Shown: piece after piece, positions 54,613 through 63,923 of the stretch
Layout of the letters: each line of letters begins with the position of its first letter
Numbering within the stretch: position 1 is the stretch's first letter
Source: Motilimonas sp. E26
GTDB taxonomy: Bacteria; Pseudomonadota; Gammaproteobacteria; Enterobacterales; CBDFNC01
Assembly (NCBI RefSeq): GCF_021278025.1
Contig: NZ_JAIBHJ010000009.1
Coordinates: 82,931 to 146,930 of the forward strand
Length of the DNA: 64,000 nucleotides
Reading direction: 5' to 3'
Made by a program: the position numbers and the translations under genes
Notes under the pieces: generated by a model
Databases searched by the model: none
What the model saw: only the letters and a program-made list of their open reading frames with translations
What the model was told of the DNA's origin: nothing

Positions 54613-54657
54613 GCTAAAAATGGCGACGTTAATTGAGTCTTTAAAAGCGTATCGCGA
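54613..54657 (+). pseudogene. Diverged duplicate of the pyrE 3' end
   Basis: The frame reads SQKLKMATLIESLKAYRDND, matching [20 protein letters not shown] of PyrE at 10 of 20 residues and 35 of 45 bases (compare 48055-48099). A stop precedes it, so only the gene tip is present. It lies on the same strand as pyrE and probably marks the far edge of an insertion. Confidence 0.5.
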
Positions 54658-54681
54658 TAATGATTTGAAAGCCCCTGAAAA

Positions 54682-54715
54682 AATAACAAGGAGAGCACTT
54701 GCTCTCCTTGTTATT
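54682..54715. terminator. Strong hairpin, likely terminator of the VWA lipoprotein gene
   Basis: AATAACAAGGAGAGCA and its exact reverse complement are separated by two bases, a 16-bp stem. On the minus strand it follows the VWA gene stop by 20 bases; the outer AATAA/TTATT arms give a modest T-tract. Confidence 0.7.
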
Positions 54716-54734
54716 ATGACTAAGTTATTATTTA

Positions 54735-56279
54735 CTATGGGATAATCTGCTCTGGATAAGTTATAACACTGCCATCGCTAGCAGTTAAGCTGATAGTTAG
54801 TTTTTGGCCTGAAGCGAAGGTTTCATTAAAGTCTGCATTGTAGTTAAAAGTGACCCGAGTCGAAATGCCTGACAAGAAGCCACCTAAATCAGCGAGGTTA
54901 GTAACATCAAAGTATTCACTGCCAGTGTTGCTCGCAATTTTTTTCATTGCATCCACACTGGTTTGATCAAACGAATCGCTAGCGGCAATAATATTAACGG
55001 GAATGTTATATTGGTTAGCTTTCGCAATAATATCATCTGCACTATTGCTTGAATTATTATCAGAGCCATCGGTTAGCGCAACGATCATTGGTTTTGCCAC
55101 ATTAGCATTAGCTAATTGTGTAATAGCCGCATCAATACTGTCGTAAAATGCAGTTCCACCGCCAAAAGGATACCAACTTGCATGGTGAATATTGTCGGTG
55201 CGGTCAGGATGGCGGCTGGCTACAGGCGTAAAGTATGGGTCATAGATATCTGAATGCGGATTATATAGATCAATTAGTGTATGCAGTGTTGGGACATCTT
55301 TTACAAATCCAGTGGTACTGTTTATAGAATACTGAATCTCTGTATCATTGTTATCGAATAGTTGTAAATATTGCGCGATGGTGCTGTCTGTCATTGAATA
55401 AATAGTCGTTGAGAAGAGAGTAACCGCAATTTCTGCATCAGGATCGTTAGCCTTGGTCATATCAATCAATTGATGAGTAGAGGAGGCGACAAGGCTGTAA
55501 CGCGTATGAGGATTCGAATCGGAGGCCGGAATGAAATTACCATTGCTATCAAGTACTGGAACACTCATTGAACCGCTAGCATCTAGAGTAATGGCAAGTG
55601 ATGTTGAGTCACCAGCGATATTTTGTGAGCCGGTAATCTTTTTCGCCGCAATAGCTTGTGAGTCTAGAGAGAACTGAAACGATGACGTAGGTAAGCCTAA
55701 TACGGCTTTTTTGGATTTGGAGTCAGTGATAATGAAGTTAATGCTGTTGTTGCTGGTTTTTCTAAAACCAGATAGTACAAATTTTGCATCATTCTCAACC
55801 GTTGAAACGACTTTTGAAGCATTGCTGGCTAAGAAGTTTTCAACATCACTTATTAGCTGTCGGAAGCCTTCTTTGTTTGCGACAACTTTTTCTATGCTAC
55901 TAACTAAGCTGTCGGGAACAACAAAAACGAATTTACCACAAATATCAGTAATGACATCTTCACTAACTGTATTCCCTGCCACATCCCTTAACTGTACAGT
56001 GGCACCATTAAGTGGCATATAGCCGTCAGGAACATCTGGACACGAAGTATCACGAGATTGGATAGGCTTTATTGCTGCGCGAGCGCTAGTTGTCAAGCTC
56101 ACGGGGACCACAAGTTGACCATCAATATTTTGATTAGTGACCGGTGCTGGCTCCTCGGAAGGTGTAATGCTAGGGGTGATGACTGGGTTGCCATCATTTG
56201 TACTTTTCGAAGAATTACCGCCGCACGCAGCTAAGGCTGAGCTCAGTAGGATTGCACTCGCAATTTTTGTTAGTTTCAT
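54735..56279 (-). CDS. VWA-domain lipoprotein
   Basis: The 514-aa protein has a lipoprotein signal peptide (MKLTKIASAILLSSALAACGG). After a linker and a first domain with a conserved cysteine pair (DTSCPDVPDGYMPLNGATVQL and VITDICGKFVFV), it carries a von Willebrand factor A domain. The MIDAS motif is LAITLDASGSMSVPVLD, with the later Thr/Asp positions in IVALTDGSDNNSSNSADD. The VWA domain is expected to bind a divalent cation and a protein or surface ligand. The ATG at 56279 is preferred to a longer frame starting ten codons upstream. It may be a cell-surface adhesin-like protein; the ligand is unknown. Confidence 0.86.
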   Translation of the reverse strand: MKLTKIASAILLSSALAACGGNSSKSTNDGNPVITPSITPSEEPAPVTNQNIDGQLVVPVSLTTSARAAIKPIQSRDTSCPDVPDGYMPLNGATVQLRDVAGNTVSEDVITDICGKFVFVVPDSLVSSIEKVVANKEGFRQLISDVENFLASNASKVVSTVENDAKFVLSGFRKTSNNSINFIITDSKSKKAVLGLPTSSFQFSLDSQAIAAKKITGSQNIAGDSTSLAITLDASGSMSVPVLDSNGNFIPASDSNPHTRYSLVASSTHQLIDMTKANDPDAEIAVTLFSTTIYSMTDSTIAQYLQLFDNNDTEIQYSINSTTGFVKDVPTLHTLIDLYNPHSDIYDPYFTPVASRHPDRTDNIHHASWYPFGGGTAFYDSIDAAITQLANANVAKPMIVALTDGSDNNSSNSADDIIAKANQYNIPVNIIAASDSFDQTSVDAMKKIASNTGSEYFDVTNLADLGGFLSGISTRVTFNYNADFNETFASGQKLTISLTASDGSVITYPEQIIP

Positions 56280-56335
56280 GATATATCCATGTTGAGATTT
56301 TGTTGTCAATAATATATCAATATCGTGTAAGTCAT

Positions 56336-56357
56336 AAACTACCCGTTCGGGTAGTTT
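56336..56357. repeat. Perfect 10-bp inverted repeat upstream of the VWA gene
   Basis: AAACTACCCG and CGGGTAGTTT are separated by TT. The site lies 57 bases before the VWA gene start. It could be an operator or a transcribed hairpin. Confidence 0.5.
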
Positions 56358-56629
56358 TGAATTATATGTTTTGCAAATGTTTCATTATGTGCTAGTTAGA
56401 AAGGCTTCAAAATAGAGTTAGTTTATTGCTAATTAAGTAATTTAATTTTAATGAAAAGTTAACACTTAGAGAAGATTTGGGACCGGCTATACATTTGCGC
56501 TAAAGGGGGACAAAAACCTCTACGTCATTACCAGGATAAAAGATGAAATTATTTTCAGTAGTCTGTTAAACCTACCTATTATCGGTATAGTGTTGCCGAT
56601 TGAGCCGAGTCGAAAGAGTGAGCAGTTTA

Positions 56630-56878
56630 ATGATTGATGACCAAAATGTGATTGAAACCTTGTCTGAGTTAGAAGCGTTTTTGCTAGCGGTAGAAAGTGG
56701 CAGCTTAGGGCTGAATGATGTGGCAGGGGTGGCGTTAGCGACGAGTAATGCCGATGGTAAACCCTTTGTTGCGGTGCTCGATAGCCAACATCAGCTGTTG
56801 TTAGGGCGTTGGGTATCGCAAGATGTGTATGAAAATGGCAAAGAGTTGGTGCGAAATGGCCCACCTCGCGTGCATTAG
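56630..56878 (+). CDS. Small conserved-looking hypothetical protein
   Basis: The 82-aa protein starts MIDDQNVIETLSELEAFLLAVE and has a plausible soluble globular composition (VAGVALATSNADGKPFVAVL, LLLGRWVSQDVYENG). The ATG at 56630 is favoured over an in-frame upstream start. I do not recognise the family. Opposite-strand reading of the same region looks like a shadow. A hairpin follows 28 bases after the stop. Confidence 0.55.
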   Translation: MIDDQNVIETLSELEAFLLAVESGSLGLNDVAGVALATSNADGKPFVAVLDSQHQLLLGRWVSQDVYENGKELVRNGPPRVH

Positions 56879-56906
56879 GTCGATGTGTTAACTTGTAATA
56901 TATCAA

Positions 56907-56927
56907 AAAGCTCACAAGCGTGGGCTT
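56907..56927 (+). terminator. Possible terminator of the small hypothetical gene
   Basis: AAAGCTCAC and GTGGGCTTT form a stem with one mismatch; the T-tract is short. Confidence 0.4.
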
Positions 56928-57167
56928 TGTCATTTTAAACATGAGCGAGGGTATGGCATCCAGTCAAAGCAAAGGTGCTGTCATCAAGTCTTGATACCGC
57001 TCGTCCAGTTCGATCTAAGTCTCCCCGTTAAGCGCCAAACAGATAAATCTTGTAACCTGATTCAAGCGCTATGCCTGATGTTTTCCAGCCACATTTTTTG
57101 TTAGAAATTGTAAGATTGAGAGCAAAAAAGTATCAATTAATGAGCATTTTGGGTAAATTTATCAACT

Positions 57168-57187
57168 GATAATCAATATCATTATTA
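57168..57187. promoter_or_regulatory. Possible Fur box upstream of the lipoprotein gene
   Basis: GATAATCAATATCATTAT resembles the Fur consensus GATAATGATAATCATTATC, with the two outer hexamers matching. It lies about 35 bases before the start codon, where it would overlap the promoter. Iron control of the lipoprotein is therefore possible but inferred. Confidence 0.4.
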
Positions 57188-57221
57188 TGCCAGCTGTTTG
57201 GCATTAATTGTGGAGGGAAGT

Positions 57222-58733
57222 ATGAAACCATTGTTTTTATTAACGCTGTGCTTTGCTTTGTCGGCTTGTGGTGGCGGCGGCGGGGGAAGTGATCCGACTA
57301 AACCATCTGATCCGCCTAGCGTGCCAACGCCAACACCGGCTCCGGTGACCCCAACCCCAGAGCAACCTCCTATTGAAACAAAAATTAGTTTTATTGAGCA
57401 TGCTGGCTTTACCAATAACCAACTCGTTAAAATTGGTGATATTAGCAAGAGCAAAAATGCGTCGATTAATAAATTGGTGCAGTTTAATGATGGTCAGTCA
57501 ATCATCGTAGGCCAATATCTTGCTTCAGATGACTATAAAGATAGTAAAGGCTTTTTTGCTTTAATGGATAAAGAGCAGAATGTATTAAGGCAAGAGGTCG
57601 TTTCAGGGGGTTTTGCAGATATTTGTATCCATGACTCGGGTGAATATAGCCTAGCCAGGTATGTTGAAAATAGCGCTGATTCTTCACAAGGGAAAGAGTT
57701 TGCTCTTCAGCTAGAAAAGTACACCCGTGCGGGTGAATTAGAGCATAAAACCTTGTTAACCGACCCTTATTCTGAAAACTATTACCTCCCTCCTTTTACT
57801 AAGGAGGAGTATCTGGTCAGCGAGTTTACCCTTAAAGAAAATACCCGCCCCCCGGCGCCGAACCATAAAGTAACATTTACTAATTTTATTAATTATTCCA
57901 GTCATATTGGTAATGTGGAGCTACATTGCCAACAAGAAAAATTATTGGTTTCGTATAATTACGAAGGCTTGAAATTGAGCCTTTTTGATGAAAACTATGC
58001 TCAGCAATGGAGTCAGGTGGTTTCTATTTGGGATTATTATGTTGGTAGCTTTGGTGGCCTGAGTCATATTGCTGTTGATGAACAAGGGCATATCTTTACT
58101 TTGTCCAGTCGCAATATGAATTCATTAGCTGCTTATAACCACCGATTTGGAACTAAATTTACTCCCGATCTAGATAGACTGCTGGATACGCACATTGTAC
58201 TGAAACGCTACAACTTCGCGGGTGAGCTAGAGTTTGAAACGCTGCTCGACAGTGGTGAAAGTGACGTTATTGCCGATGCGTTGATTAAGGCTAATACCTT
58301 ATATGTCGGCGCCAATAGTCGTCGAGATAAATTCCCTAGCGGTAATAATTATACCACCGAATGGGATATCAGCTTTTATCGCGTCAATTTAGCAGACCGT
58401 ACCTATATTCATGACTTTCTCGACCTGAATAAGGAAGACTTACTGCGCGGGCTTAGTTGGTTAAACCAAGATCTTTACCTTTATGGTATTAATGGTTTTA
58501 CTCAGGTTGATAGTAATAGCTGGCTCAGCGCTGGTGATGGCTTCTACAAAGTATTACCGCAAGGTCAGCTTTTGGATCCCAAGTCATTTGTTAATATTGC
58601 TGGTACCAGAAATACCTATATTAACAGTGTTGGATTACTCGACGATAAACTGATTGCGGCAGGTCGTACCGATGGGCCGCTAACCCATGATACCGATGAT
58701 ACTTCGTCAGCAATGGTCTACAAACAGCAGTAA
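57222..58733 (+). CDS. Gly/Pro-rich lipoprotein, possible beta-propeller
   Basis: The 503-aa protein has a lipoprotein signal peptide (MKPLFLLTLCFALSACGGGG) and a Pro/Thr-rich linker (PSVPTPTPAPVTPTPEQPP). The mature part alternates beta strands in a repetitive manner (for example QSIIVGQYLASDDYKD, HIFTLSSRNMNSLAAYN, LYVGANSRRDKFP, LIAAGRTDGPL), which suggests a propeller. The family is not recognised. The ATG at 57222 follows GGAGGGAAG; an in-frame upstream start at 57198 would spoil the signal peptide. A possible Fur box precedes the gene. It shares the poly-Gly lipobox context with the two lipoprotein paralogues nearby but is not related in sequence. Confidence 0.75.
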   Translation: MKPLFLLTLCFALSACGGGGGGSDPTKPSDPPSVPTPTPAPVTPTPEQPPIETKISFIEHAGFTNNQLVKIGDISKSKNASINKLVQFNDGQSIIVGQYLASDDYKDSKGFFALMDKEQNVLRQEVVSGGFADICIHDSGEYSLARYVENSADSSQGKEFALQLEKYTRAGELEHKTLLTDPYSENYYLPPFTKEEYLVSEFTLKENTRPPAPNHKVTFTNFINYSSHIGNVELHCQQEKLLVSYNYEGLKLSLFDENYAQQWSQVVSIWDYYVGSFGGLSHIAVDEQGHIFTLSSRNMNSLAAYNHRFGTKFTPDLDRLLDTHIVLKRYNFAGELEFETLLDSGESDVIADALIKANTLYVGANSRRDKFPSGNNYTTEWDISFYRVNLADRTYIHDFLDLNKEDLLRGLSWLNQDLYLYGINGFTQVDSNSWLSAGDGFYKVLPQGQLLDPKSFVNIAGTRNTYINSVGLLDDKLIAAGRTDGPLTHDTDDTSSAMVYKQQ

Positions 58734-58761
58734 AGTCGATTACGGCCATAACCCAAAATAT

Positions 58762-58789
58762 AAAAAAGCCCACGTTAGTGGGCTTTTTT
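58762..58789. terminator. Bidirectional terminator between the lipoprotein gene and mscS
   Basis: AAAAAAGCCCAC pairs with GTGGGCTTTTTT across GTTA. It serves both converging genes. Confidence 0.9.
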
Positions 58790-58808
58790 ATTTCAGGCAT
58801 GGAGTGGT

Positions 58809-59639
58809 TTATGCCACTTTATTTAAATGCACATCCATTTGTGGGAATGGAATTTCGATACCTGCTTCGTCCAAGCCAATTTTGATTTGCTTATTGAGAT
58901 CAAAGTAAACCGCCCAGTAGTCTGGTGTTTTCACCCAAGGGCGAACCACGAAATTAACGGATGAATCCGCCAATGCAACAACCTCAATAGTCGGCGCCGG
59001 ATCTTTTAGCACTTTCTCATGTGCTGTTACAATCCTTCTTAATACATCTTGAGTTTGTTTTAGGTCAGCTTTGTAGCTAACGCCGATCACCATATCTACG
59101 CGGCGGGTAGGCAGGCGCGAGTAGTTGACAATGTTGCCACCAAATACAGCTGAGTTTGGTACTACAACTACCTTGTTATCTGGTGTTGTTAATACGGTAG
59201 AGAAGATTTGGATTGAGTCTACCGAACCTGCAGTGCCTGCAATTTCAACGTAGTCACCCGCCTTGAAAGGACGAAATAGGATAAGTAGCACGCCAGATGC
59301 AAAGTTAGACAGTGAGCCTTGTAGTGCTAAACCAATCGCTAAACCGGCGGCACCGATAATAGCAACGAACGAGGCGGTTTGTACGCCAACACGGCCAAGG
59401 GCGGCGACGATGACAAATGCAATGATGCCGTAACGAACTAAACCAGCAACAAAATCAACAATTGTTTTGTCTAGGCCTTTAGAACCCATTACTTTAGCTA
59501 AGCCGCCAGCAACCATTTTAGCGGCGATAAAACCAAAGAATAAGATCAGTACCGCAGCGGCAATGTTTACACCGTATTCAATTAGTAGACCTTGGTTGTT
59601 TTGCAACCAAGAGCCAGACTCTTTTATGATTTCGTCCAT
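58809..59639 (-). CDS. mscS: Small-conductance mechanosensitive channel (MscS)
   Basis: MscS opens under membrane tension to release solutes during hypo-osmotic shock. The 276-aa length is typical (E. coli 286). Three membrane segments are followed by the pore helix (ALGRVGVQTASFVAIIGAAGLAIGLALQGSLSNFASGVLLILFRPF, split for length) and the beta domain GSVDSIQIFSTVLTTPDNKVVVVPNS. It is convergent with the lipoprotein gene and lies downstream of slmA on the same strand, with a gap of about 210 bases. Confidence 0.96.
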   Translation of the reverse strand: MDEIIKESGSWLQNNQGLLIEYGVNIAAAVLILFFGFIAAKMVAGGLAKVMGSKGLDKTIVDFVAGLVRYGIIAFVIVAALGRVGVQTASFVAIIGAAGLAIGLALQGSLSNFASGVLLILFRPFKAGDYVEIAGTAGSVDSIQIFSTVLTTPDNKVVVVPNSAVFGGNIVNYSRLPTRRVDMVIGVSYKADLKQTQDVLRRIVTAHEKVLKDPAPTIEVVALADSSVNFVVRPWVKTPDYWAVYFDLNKQIKIGLDEAGIEIPFPQMDVHLNKVA

Positions 59640-59852
59640 TTAAATGGTTCCTTAATTTGGAGAAGGTTGGGGATTTATTTTTCGCCAGTATATTAGCGCA
59701 AAAAATGATATAAACAATAGGCAACAAGTTCTGCCAAGGTAATCATTTTTTATAATTGTTATGAAGCAGATTAATCATTCGGTGAGCGCAAGGTAATGCA
59801 GTACCTTGCGTTAAATAAGGCCAATGCTACCCCTGCGCTAAGTATAGCGGTA

Positions 59853-60446
59853 TTAACTGTTGAGTAGCTGATTGCGAATAAAGCCCCACTGTTCATCAAA
59901 ATCTGCGGTGGGCTTGCGTTTAAATTGAGTGCGCACGTATTGGTTTATTTTCCCTTCAGCAAATGCCAACAGCAAGTTGGCCAACATACCTTCATCTAAG
60001 TTGAAGCCCTTACCGTCACGTAAACGTTTTTCTCGTAATACTTGCTTGAGCTGTATCTCTAGCTTTTCAAACAATACTTGAATGCGCTCACGTAAGCGTT
60101 CGTTTTCGCCCAATAAAGCATCGCCAGTTAAAATACGAGTGATGCCGGGGTTACGTTCGGTAAAACTAAGTAGCAAGTGCAGTATGTGATGAATACGATT
60201 AAACGTGTCTTTTTCTTCTTCTAAGATCAGGTTTATTCGCGACAGCAGCGATTCTTCAATAAACTCGATTAAGCCTTCAAACATACGCGCTTTGCTAGGA
60301 AAGTGGCGGTACAAAGCCGCTTCTGATACACCAACGGCTTTAGCGAGCTTAGCGGTCGTGATCCGTTGTCCCGGCGCTGTTTCAAGCATTTGTGCTAACG
60401 CTTGTAAGATTTGCTCTTTGCGGTTGGTTTTATTGGTTCCTGACAT
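59853..60446 (-). CDS. slmA: Nucleoid occlusion factor SlmA
   Basis: SlmA binds chromosomal sites and blocks FtsZ ring assembly over the nucleoid. The 197-aa protein is a TetR-type regulator: [40 protein letters not shown] is the DNA-binding helix-turn-helix (split for length), and the C-terminal part ([13 protein letters not shown]) matches SlmA. The ATG at 60446 follows AAGGAA. Its position after dut, in the coaBC-dut-slmA run, is the conserved one. Confidence 0.96.
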   Translation of the reverse strand: MSGTNKTNRKEQILQALAQMLETAPGQRITTAKLAKAVGVSEAALYRHFPSKARMFEGLIEFIEESLLSRINLILEEEKDTFNRIHHILHLLLSFTERNPGITRILTGDALLGENERLRERIQVLFEKLEIQLKQVLREKRLRDGKGFNLDEGMLANLLLAFAEGKINQYVRTQFKRKPTADFDEQWGFIRNQLLNS

Positions 60447-60528
60447 GAATGTTCCTTTACCCAAACTGTTACCTAAAAGGCGTGTTTACCGATGCGTTTT
60501 AGTGCGTAATTAACTCTAAGCGACAAGC

Positions 60529-60984
60529 TTATTGACGGCCTGAGTGACCAAAGCCACCTTCACCGCGTTCACTGCTAGCAAATTCATCCACTATTTCAAA
60601 CTGTGCTTGCACTACAGGCACAAAAACGAGTTGTGCAATACGTTCGCCAGGCTCGATGACAAACGTGGTTTTACCGCGATTCCAGCACGACACCATTAGT
60701 TGTCCTTGGTAATCAGAATCAATTAACCCAACCAAGTTGCCAAGCACAATGCCGTGTTTGTGGCCTAGGCCTGAGCGCGGCAAAATGGTGGCGGCAAGAC
60801 TGGTGTCGTTAATGTGGATTGCCAGCCCTGTTGGCAACAATTGCGTATCACCGGGCGCTAATGTTACCGCTTGGTCCAAGCATGCGCGTAAATCCATCCC
60901 TGCCGAGCCGGGCGTAGCGTAAGCAGGTAACGGAAACTCATTACCGATGCGTGGGTCGAGTATTTTTAATTCTATTTGTTTCAT
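60529..60984 (-). CDS. dut: dUTP diphosphatase
   Basis: Dut converts dUTP to dUMP and keeps uracil out of DNA. The 151-aa protein shows all five motifs: [48 protein letters not shown] and the C-terminal [11 protein letters not shown]. It lies 13 bases after coaBC, so they are co-transcribed. Confidence 0.98.
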   Translation of the reverse strand: MKQIELKILDPRIGNEFPLPAYATPGSAGMDLRACLDQAVTLAPGDTQLLPTGLAIHINDTSLAATILPRSGLGHKHGIVLGNLVGLIDSDYQGQLMVSCWNRGKTTFVIEPGERIAQLVFVPVVQAQFEIVDEFASSERGEGGFGHSGRQ

Positions 60985-60997
60985 TTGTGCTGTCTTA

Positions 60998-62194
60998 TTA
61001 TTTTTTATAATGGATCAAAACCAAACTCAATAACGCATTGGCCACGTCAAGTTTACTGGCTAATGGGATATGGATGGCGTCTGTTTTTGAAAATACCGTG
61101 AGACTATTTTGCTCCGCGTTAAATCCTTGGCCAGCTTTGGCTACATCATTAGCGGCAATTAGGTCTAACTTTTTGCGTGTCAGTTTGTCTTTGGCGTAGT
61201 GTTCCACATCTTGGGTTTCGGCGGCAAAGCCAACACAAAATGGTCGCGGCTCACTATTAGCGATATCGGCCAAAATGTCAGGGTTTTTTACCATTTTTAC
61301 GACTAGCTCATCATTACTTTTTTTGATTTTGTTATCTGCTACTGATTCTGGGCGATAGTCGGCAACAGCCGCACAGCCGATAAATATATCGTGTTCAGCA
61401 CTGCGTGATGTGGCGGCGTGGTGCATTTCAAGGGCGCTCATCACATTGACCACTGCTACGCCTGCTGGTGGCGTTAAGTTAACAGGGCCTGACACTAACG
61501 TGACTGTCGCACCGGCTTGTTGCGCTGCTTGGGCTAAGGCATAGCCCATTTTGCCAGAGCTGTGATTGGATAAATAACGCACTGGGTCGATTGGCTCACG
61601 AGTTGGGCCTGCGGTGATTAATACACGAATGCCAGCATAGTCTTGGTTTGGGTTAAGTTGCTGCTGGCAATGTTGGACAAGCTCATCCGGCTCTAACATG
61701 CGGCCAGGGCCAACATCACCACACGCCTGTTGACCTTGTGCAGGCCCCCAGATCAACGTGCCACGCTGTTTTAAAGTGGTTAGGTTAGCTTGGGTTGCTG
61801 GTGCTAAATACATTTGCTGGTTCATTGCGGGGGCGATAGCAATGGGCGCAGGCGTGGCAAGGCATAAAGTAGACAGCAAATCATCGGCAATGCCAGCTGT
61901 TAAACGCGCAATGGTGTTGGCACTGGCAGGGGCGACTAAAATCAAATCGGCCCACTTGGCTAGTTCAATGTGGCCCATGCCCGCTTCAGCAGCAGGATCC
62001 AGCAGGCTATCAGACACTGGGTTGCCAGAGACCGCCTGCATGGTCAACGGTGTAATAAAGGCCTTGGCCGACTGGGTCATGACCACACGGACATTGGCGC
62101 CATGATCTTTGAGTCGACGTGTCAGCTCTGCGCACTTATAAGCGGCGATGCCGCCGCAAATGCCTAATAAAATATTTTTATTATGAAGGTTCAT
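60998..62194 (-). CDS. coaBC: Bifunctional phosphopantothenoylcysteine decarboxylase / phosphopantothenate-cysteine ligase
   Basis: CoaBC carries out two steps of coenzyme A synthesis. The 398-aa protein has the N-terminal CoaC flavoprotein domain ([26 protein letters not shown], and the substrate clamp [14 protein letters not shown]) and the C-terminal CoaB domain ([20 protein letters not shown] then [12 protein letters not shown], and [22 protein letters not shown], split for length). The length is standard. It is the first gene of the coaBC-dut-slmA group. Confidence 0.97.
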   Translation of the reverse strand: MNLHNKNILLGICGGIAAYKCAELTRRLKDHGANVRVVMTQSAKAFITPLTMQAVSGNPVSDSLLDPAAEAGMGHIELAKWADLILVAPASANTIARLTAGIADDLLSTLCLATPAPIAIAPAMNQQMYLAPATQANLTTLKQRGTLIWGPAQGQQACGDVGPGRMLEPDELVQHCQQQLNPNQDYAGIRVLITAGPTREPIDPVRYLSNHSSGKMGYALAQAAQQAGATVTLVSGPVNLTPPAGVAVVNVMSALEMHHAATSRSAEHDIFIGCAAVADYRPESVADNKIKKSNDELVVKMVKNPDILADIANSEPRPFCVGFAAETQDVEHYAKDKLTRKKLDLIAANDVAKAGQGFNAEQNSLTVFSKTDAIHIPLASKLDVANALLSLVLIHYKK

Positions 62195-62326
62195 GTTTCA
62201 GCCCAAGAAAAAATAAAGCGCAACGATAGCATAACTTAATTGCCAATTTCCCCTACTTGGATCATAGCCATCGACTAGATTTAAGGGATTAGTGATTTCG
62301 TTCACCTTAGTGTGCAGGGAGAGCAA

Positions 62327-63001
62327 ATGGGTATTAAGCAATGGCCCGCAGCCGAGCGGCCGCGTGAAAAGTTATTGGATAAAGGGGCGCAGGCGTTGTC
62401 GGACGCTGAATTATTGGCGATTTTCTTACGTACAGGCTGCGCTGGGCTTGATGCAGTGCAGTTAGCTCGCCATTTACTGAATGATTTCGGCTCGCTGCGC
62501 GCAATTTTAAATGCTCAACAAGGGGTATTTTGCCAAGGCAAGGGACTTGGAACGGCAAAATATGTGCAGCTGCAAGCCGTGGTTGAAATATGTCGGCGCT
62601 ATTTAGAAGAAAAAATGCAAAAAGAGGACGCGTTGACCAGCCCACAGGCTACTCGGCAATATTTAATGGCGAAAATGCGTGATTATAAAAATGAAGTGTT
62701 CGCTGCTTTATTGCTCGATAATCAGCATAGGGTGCTCAATTTTGTCGAGTTATTTCATGGCTCCATCGACTGTGCAGCGGTTTATCCGCGTGCAGTGGTA
62801 GAACAAGTGTTAACAGCGAATGCAGCGGCGATTATTTTAGTGCATAATCACCCGTCGGGAATTTGCGAGCCCAGTCAGGCTGATCGACGGATCACCGAAA
62901 GGCTGGTCGCAGCCCTCGCATTGATCGATGTGAGAGTATTAGATCATTTAGTTGTTGGTGACGGCGAAACCGCTTCTTTTGCTGAAAGAGGGTGGATTTA
63001 G
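62327..63001 (+). CDS. radC: RadC family JAB-domain DNA repair-associated protein
   Basis: The 224-aa protein has an N-terminal helix-hairpin-helix part ([21 protein letters not shown]) and a C-terminal JAB/MPN domain with the metal site [22 protein letters not shown] (HxHx7-8D type). The family's exact biochemical role is not settled. The ATG at 62327 follows AGGGAGA; a slightly longer frame to 62312 exists. It lies upstream of rpmB-rpmG and divergent from coaBC, as in related genomes. Confidence 0.95.
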   Translation: MGIKQWPAAERPREKLLDKGAQALSDAELLAIFLRTGCAGLDAVQLARHLLNDFGSLRAILNAQQGVFCQGKGLGTAKYVQLQAVVEICRRYLEEKMQKEDALTSPQATRQYLMAKMRDYKNEVFAALLLDNQHRVLNFVELFHGSIDCAAVYPRAVVEQVLTANAAAIILVHNHPSGICEPSQADRRITERLVAALALIDVRVLDHLVVGDGETASFAERGWI

Positions 63002-63031
63002 CTGAAAATTCGACCAGATTTGAACATTGTG

Positions 63032-63060
63032 TTGATCTTATATGGGCTTTACTGTATAAA
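63032..63060 (+). promoter_or_regulatory. Probable sigma-70 promoter of rpmB-rpmG
   Basis: TTGATC (63032-63037) and TATAAA (63055-63060) are separated by 17 bases, an ideal spacing. It starts about 30 bases after radC ends. Confidence 0.7.
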
Positions 63061-63071
63061 ATGCGCCCTCG

Positions 63072-63104
63072 TAGTGCCTCGGGCGACGGCCACACGAGGC
63101 ACTA
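63072..63104 (+). promoter_or_regulatory. Leader hairpin of rpmB-rpmG mRNA
   Basis: TAGTGCCTCG and CGAGGCACTA pair perfectly (10 bp) across a 13-base loop (63082-63094). It lies in the predicted 5' leader, 42 bases before the rpmB start codon, and could be a regulatory structure of the ribosomal protein operon. Confidence 0.55.
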
Positions 63105-63145
63105 ATATTGCTCGAGCAAGAAAGTTATATTTGGAGAAGAGTGAC

Positions 63146-63382
63146 ATGTCAAGAGTATGTCAAGTTACCGGTAAGCGTCCAGCTGTAGGTAACAACGTAT
63201 CACATGCGAAAAACAGAACAAGACGCCGTTTTCTACCTAACCTACAAACGCACCGTTTTTGGGTTGAAAGCGAAAACCGCTTTGTAAAATTACGTACTAC
63301 TACTAAAGGTATGCGTATCATCGATAAGAAAGGTATTGATACAGTATTAGCTGATATCCGTGCCCGTGGTGAGAAGGTTTAG
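63146..63382 (+). CDS. rpmB: 50S ribosomal protein L28
   Basis: The 78-aa protein begins [20 protein letters not shown] and continues [20 protein letters not shown], which is canonical bacterial L28. The longer frame extending upstream to 63020 is leader sequence: the ATG at 63146 follows TTGGAGAAG and gives the family N-terminus. It forms an operon with rpmG, ten bases downstream. Confidence 0.98.
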   Translation: MSRVCQVTGKRPAVGNNVSHAKNRTRRRFLPNLQTHRFWVESENRFVKLRTTTKGMRIIDKKGIDTVLADIRARGEKV

Positions 63383-63392
63383 GAGATAGATT

Positions 63393-63563
63393 ATGGCAGC
63401 TAAAGGCGGTCGCGAAAAAATTCGTTTGAACTCAAGCGCTGGTACTGGTCACTTCTACACGACTGACAAGAACAAGCGTAACATGCCTGAGAAATTCGAG
63501 ATCAAAAAGTTTGATCCTGTAGTTCGCAAGCACGTAATGTACAAAGAAGGCAAGATCAAGTAA
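63393..63563 (+). CDS. rpmG: 50S ribosomal protein L33
   Basis: The 56-aa protein starts [20 protein letters not shown] and ends [10 protein letters not shown], matching the L33 family. It has no Cys4 zinc motif, so it is the zinc-independent (C-minus) type. AGGAGATAG precedes the ATG. It is the second gene of the rpmB-rpmG operon and is too short for routine ORF cut-offs. Confidence 0.97.
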   Translation: MAAKGGREKIRLNSSAGTGHFYTTDKNKRNMPEKFEIKKFDPVVRKHVMYKEGKIK

Positions 63564-63584
63564 TTGATTCTTCTCTTTTTAAAA

Positions 63585-63607
63585 AACCCAGCCTCGCTGG
63601 GTTTTTT
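63585..63607 (+). terminator. Rho-independent terminator of rpmB-rpmG
   Basis: AACCCAGC pairs with GCTGGGTT across CTC and is followed by a run of T residues. Confidence 0.9.
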
Positions 63608-63609
63608 TA

Positions 63610-63923
63610 TATCCGAGATTTCTTTCAGCACACAGCTTCAAGTGTTGATTGGTTTAAGTGGCTTAATTAGGCCAATTATTTCCCCAGCTAAAGATCTGTC
63701 CCTGCAAAATAAATGACCGCTAATAAGTGATTTTGATAAGGGGAAAGCCATTATCTGCATCAATGCCTTGCCTAAACGCCTGTAACGCTTGCTGAAATCA
63801 AGCATCTCCAGGTTGATTGGGTATAAACCCTACCTCATGTTGATCTAGCTGACTTATAAGCATCATCCGCATTTACCAATGGCTGCAGTCGGTCACGAAA
63901 AATTTTTATTGGTGTGCTTAATG
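63610..63923 (-). other. Non-coding stretch with traces of a decayed gene
   Basis: On the minus strand two frames together read RDRLQPLVNADDAYKSARST and LDQHEVGFIPNQPGDA, a stop, then FQQALQAFRQGIDADNGF. This looks like a degraded coding region with a frameshift and a stop. I cannot name the parent family. No intact gene is supported here. Confidence 0.3.

Noticed and set aside
56520..56942. 140-codon minus-strand frame
   Set aside because: His- and Pro-rich shadow of the more protein-like + strand gene at 56630-56878.
63020..63145. Longer start for rpmB
   Set aside because: The extension runs through the promoter and leader hairpin; ATG 63146 has the ribosome binding site and the L28 N-terminus.
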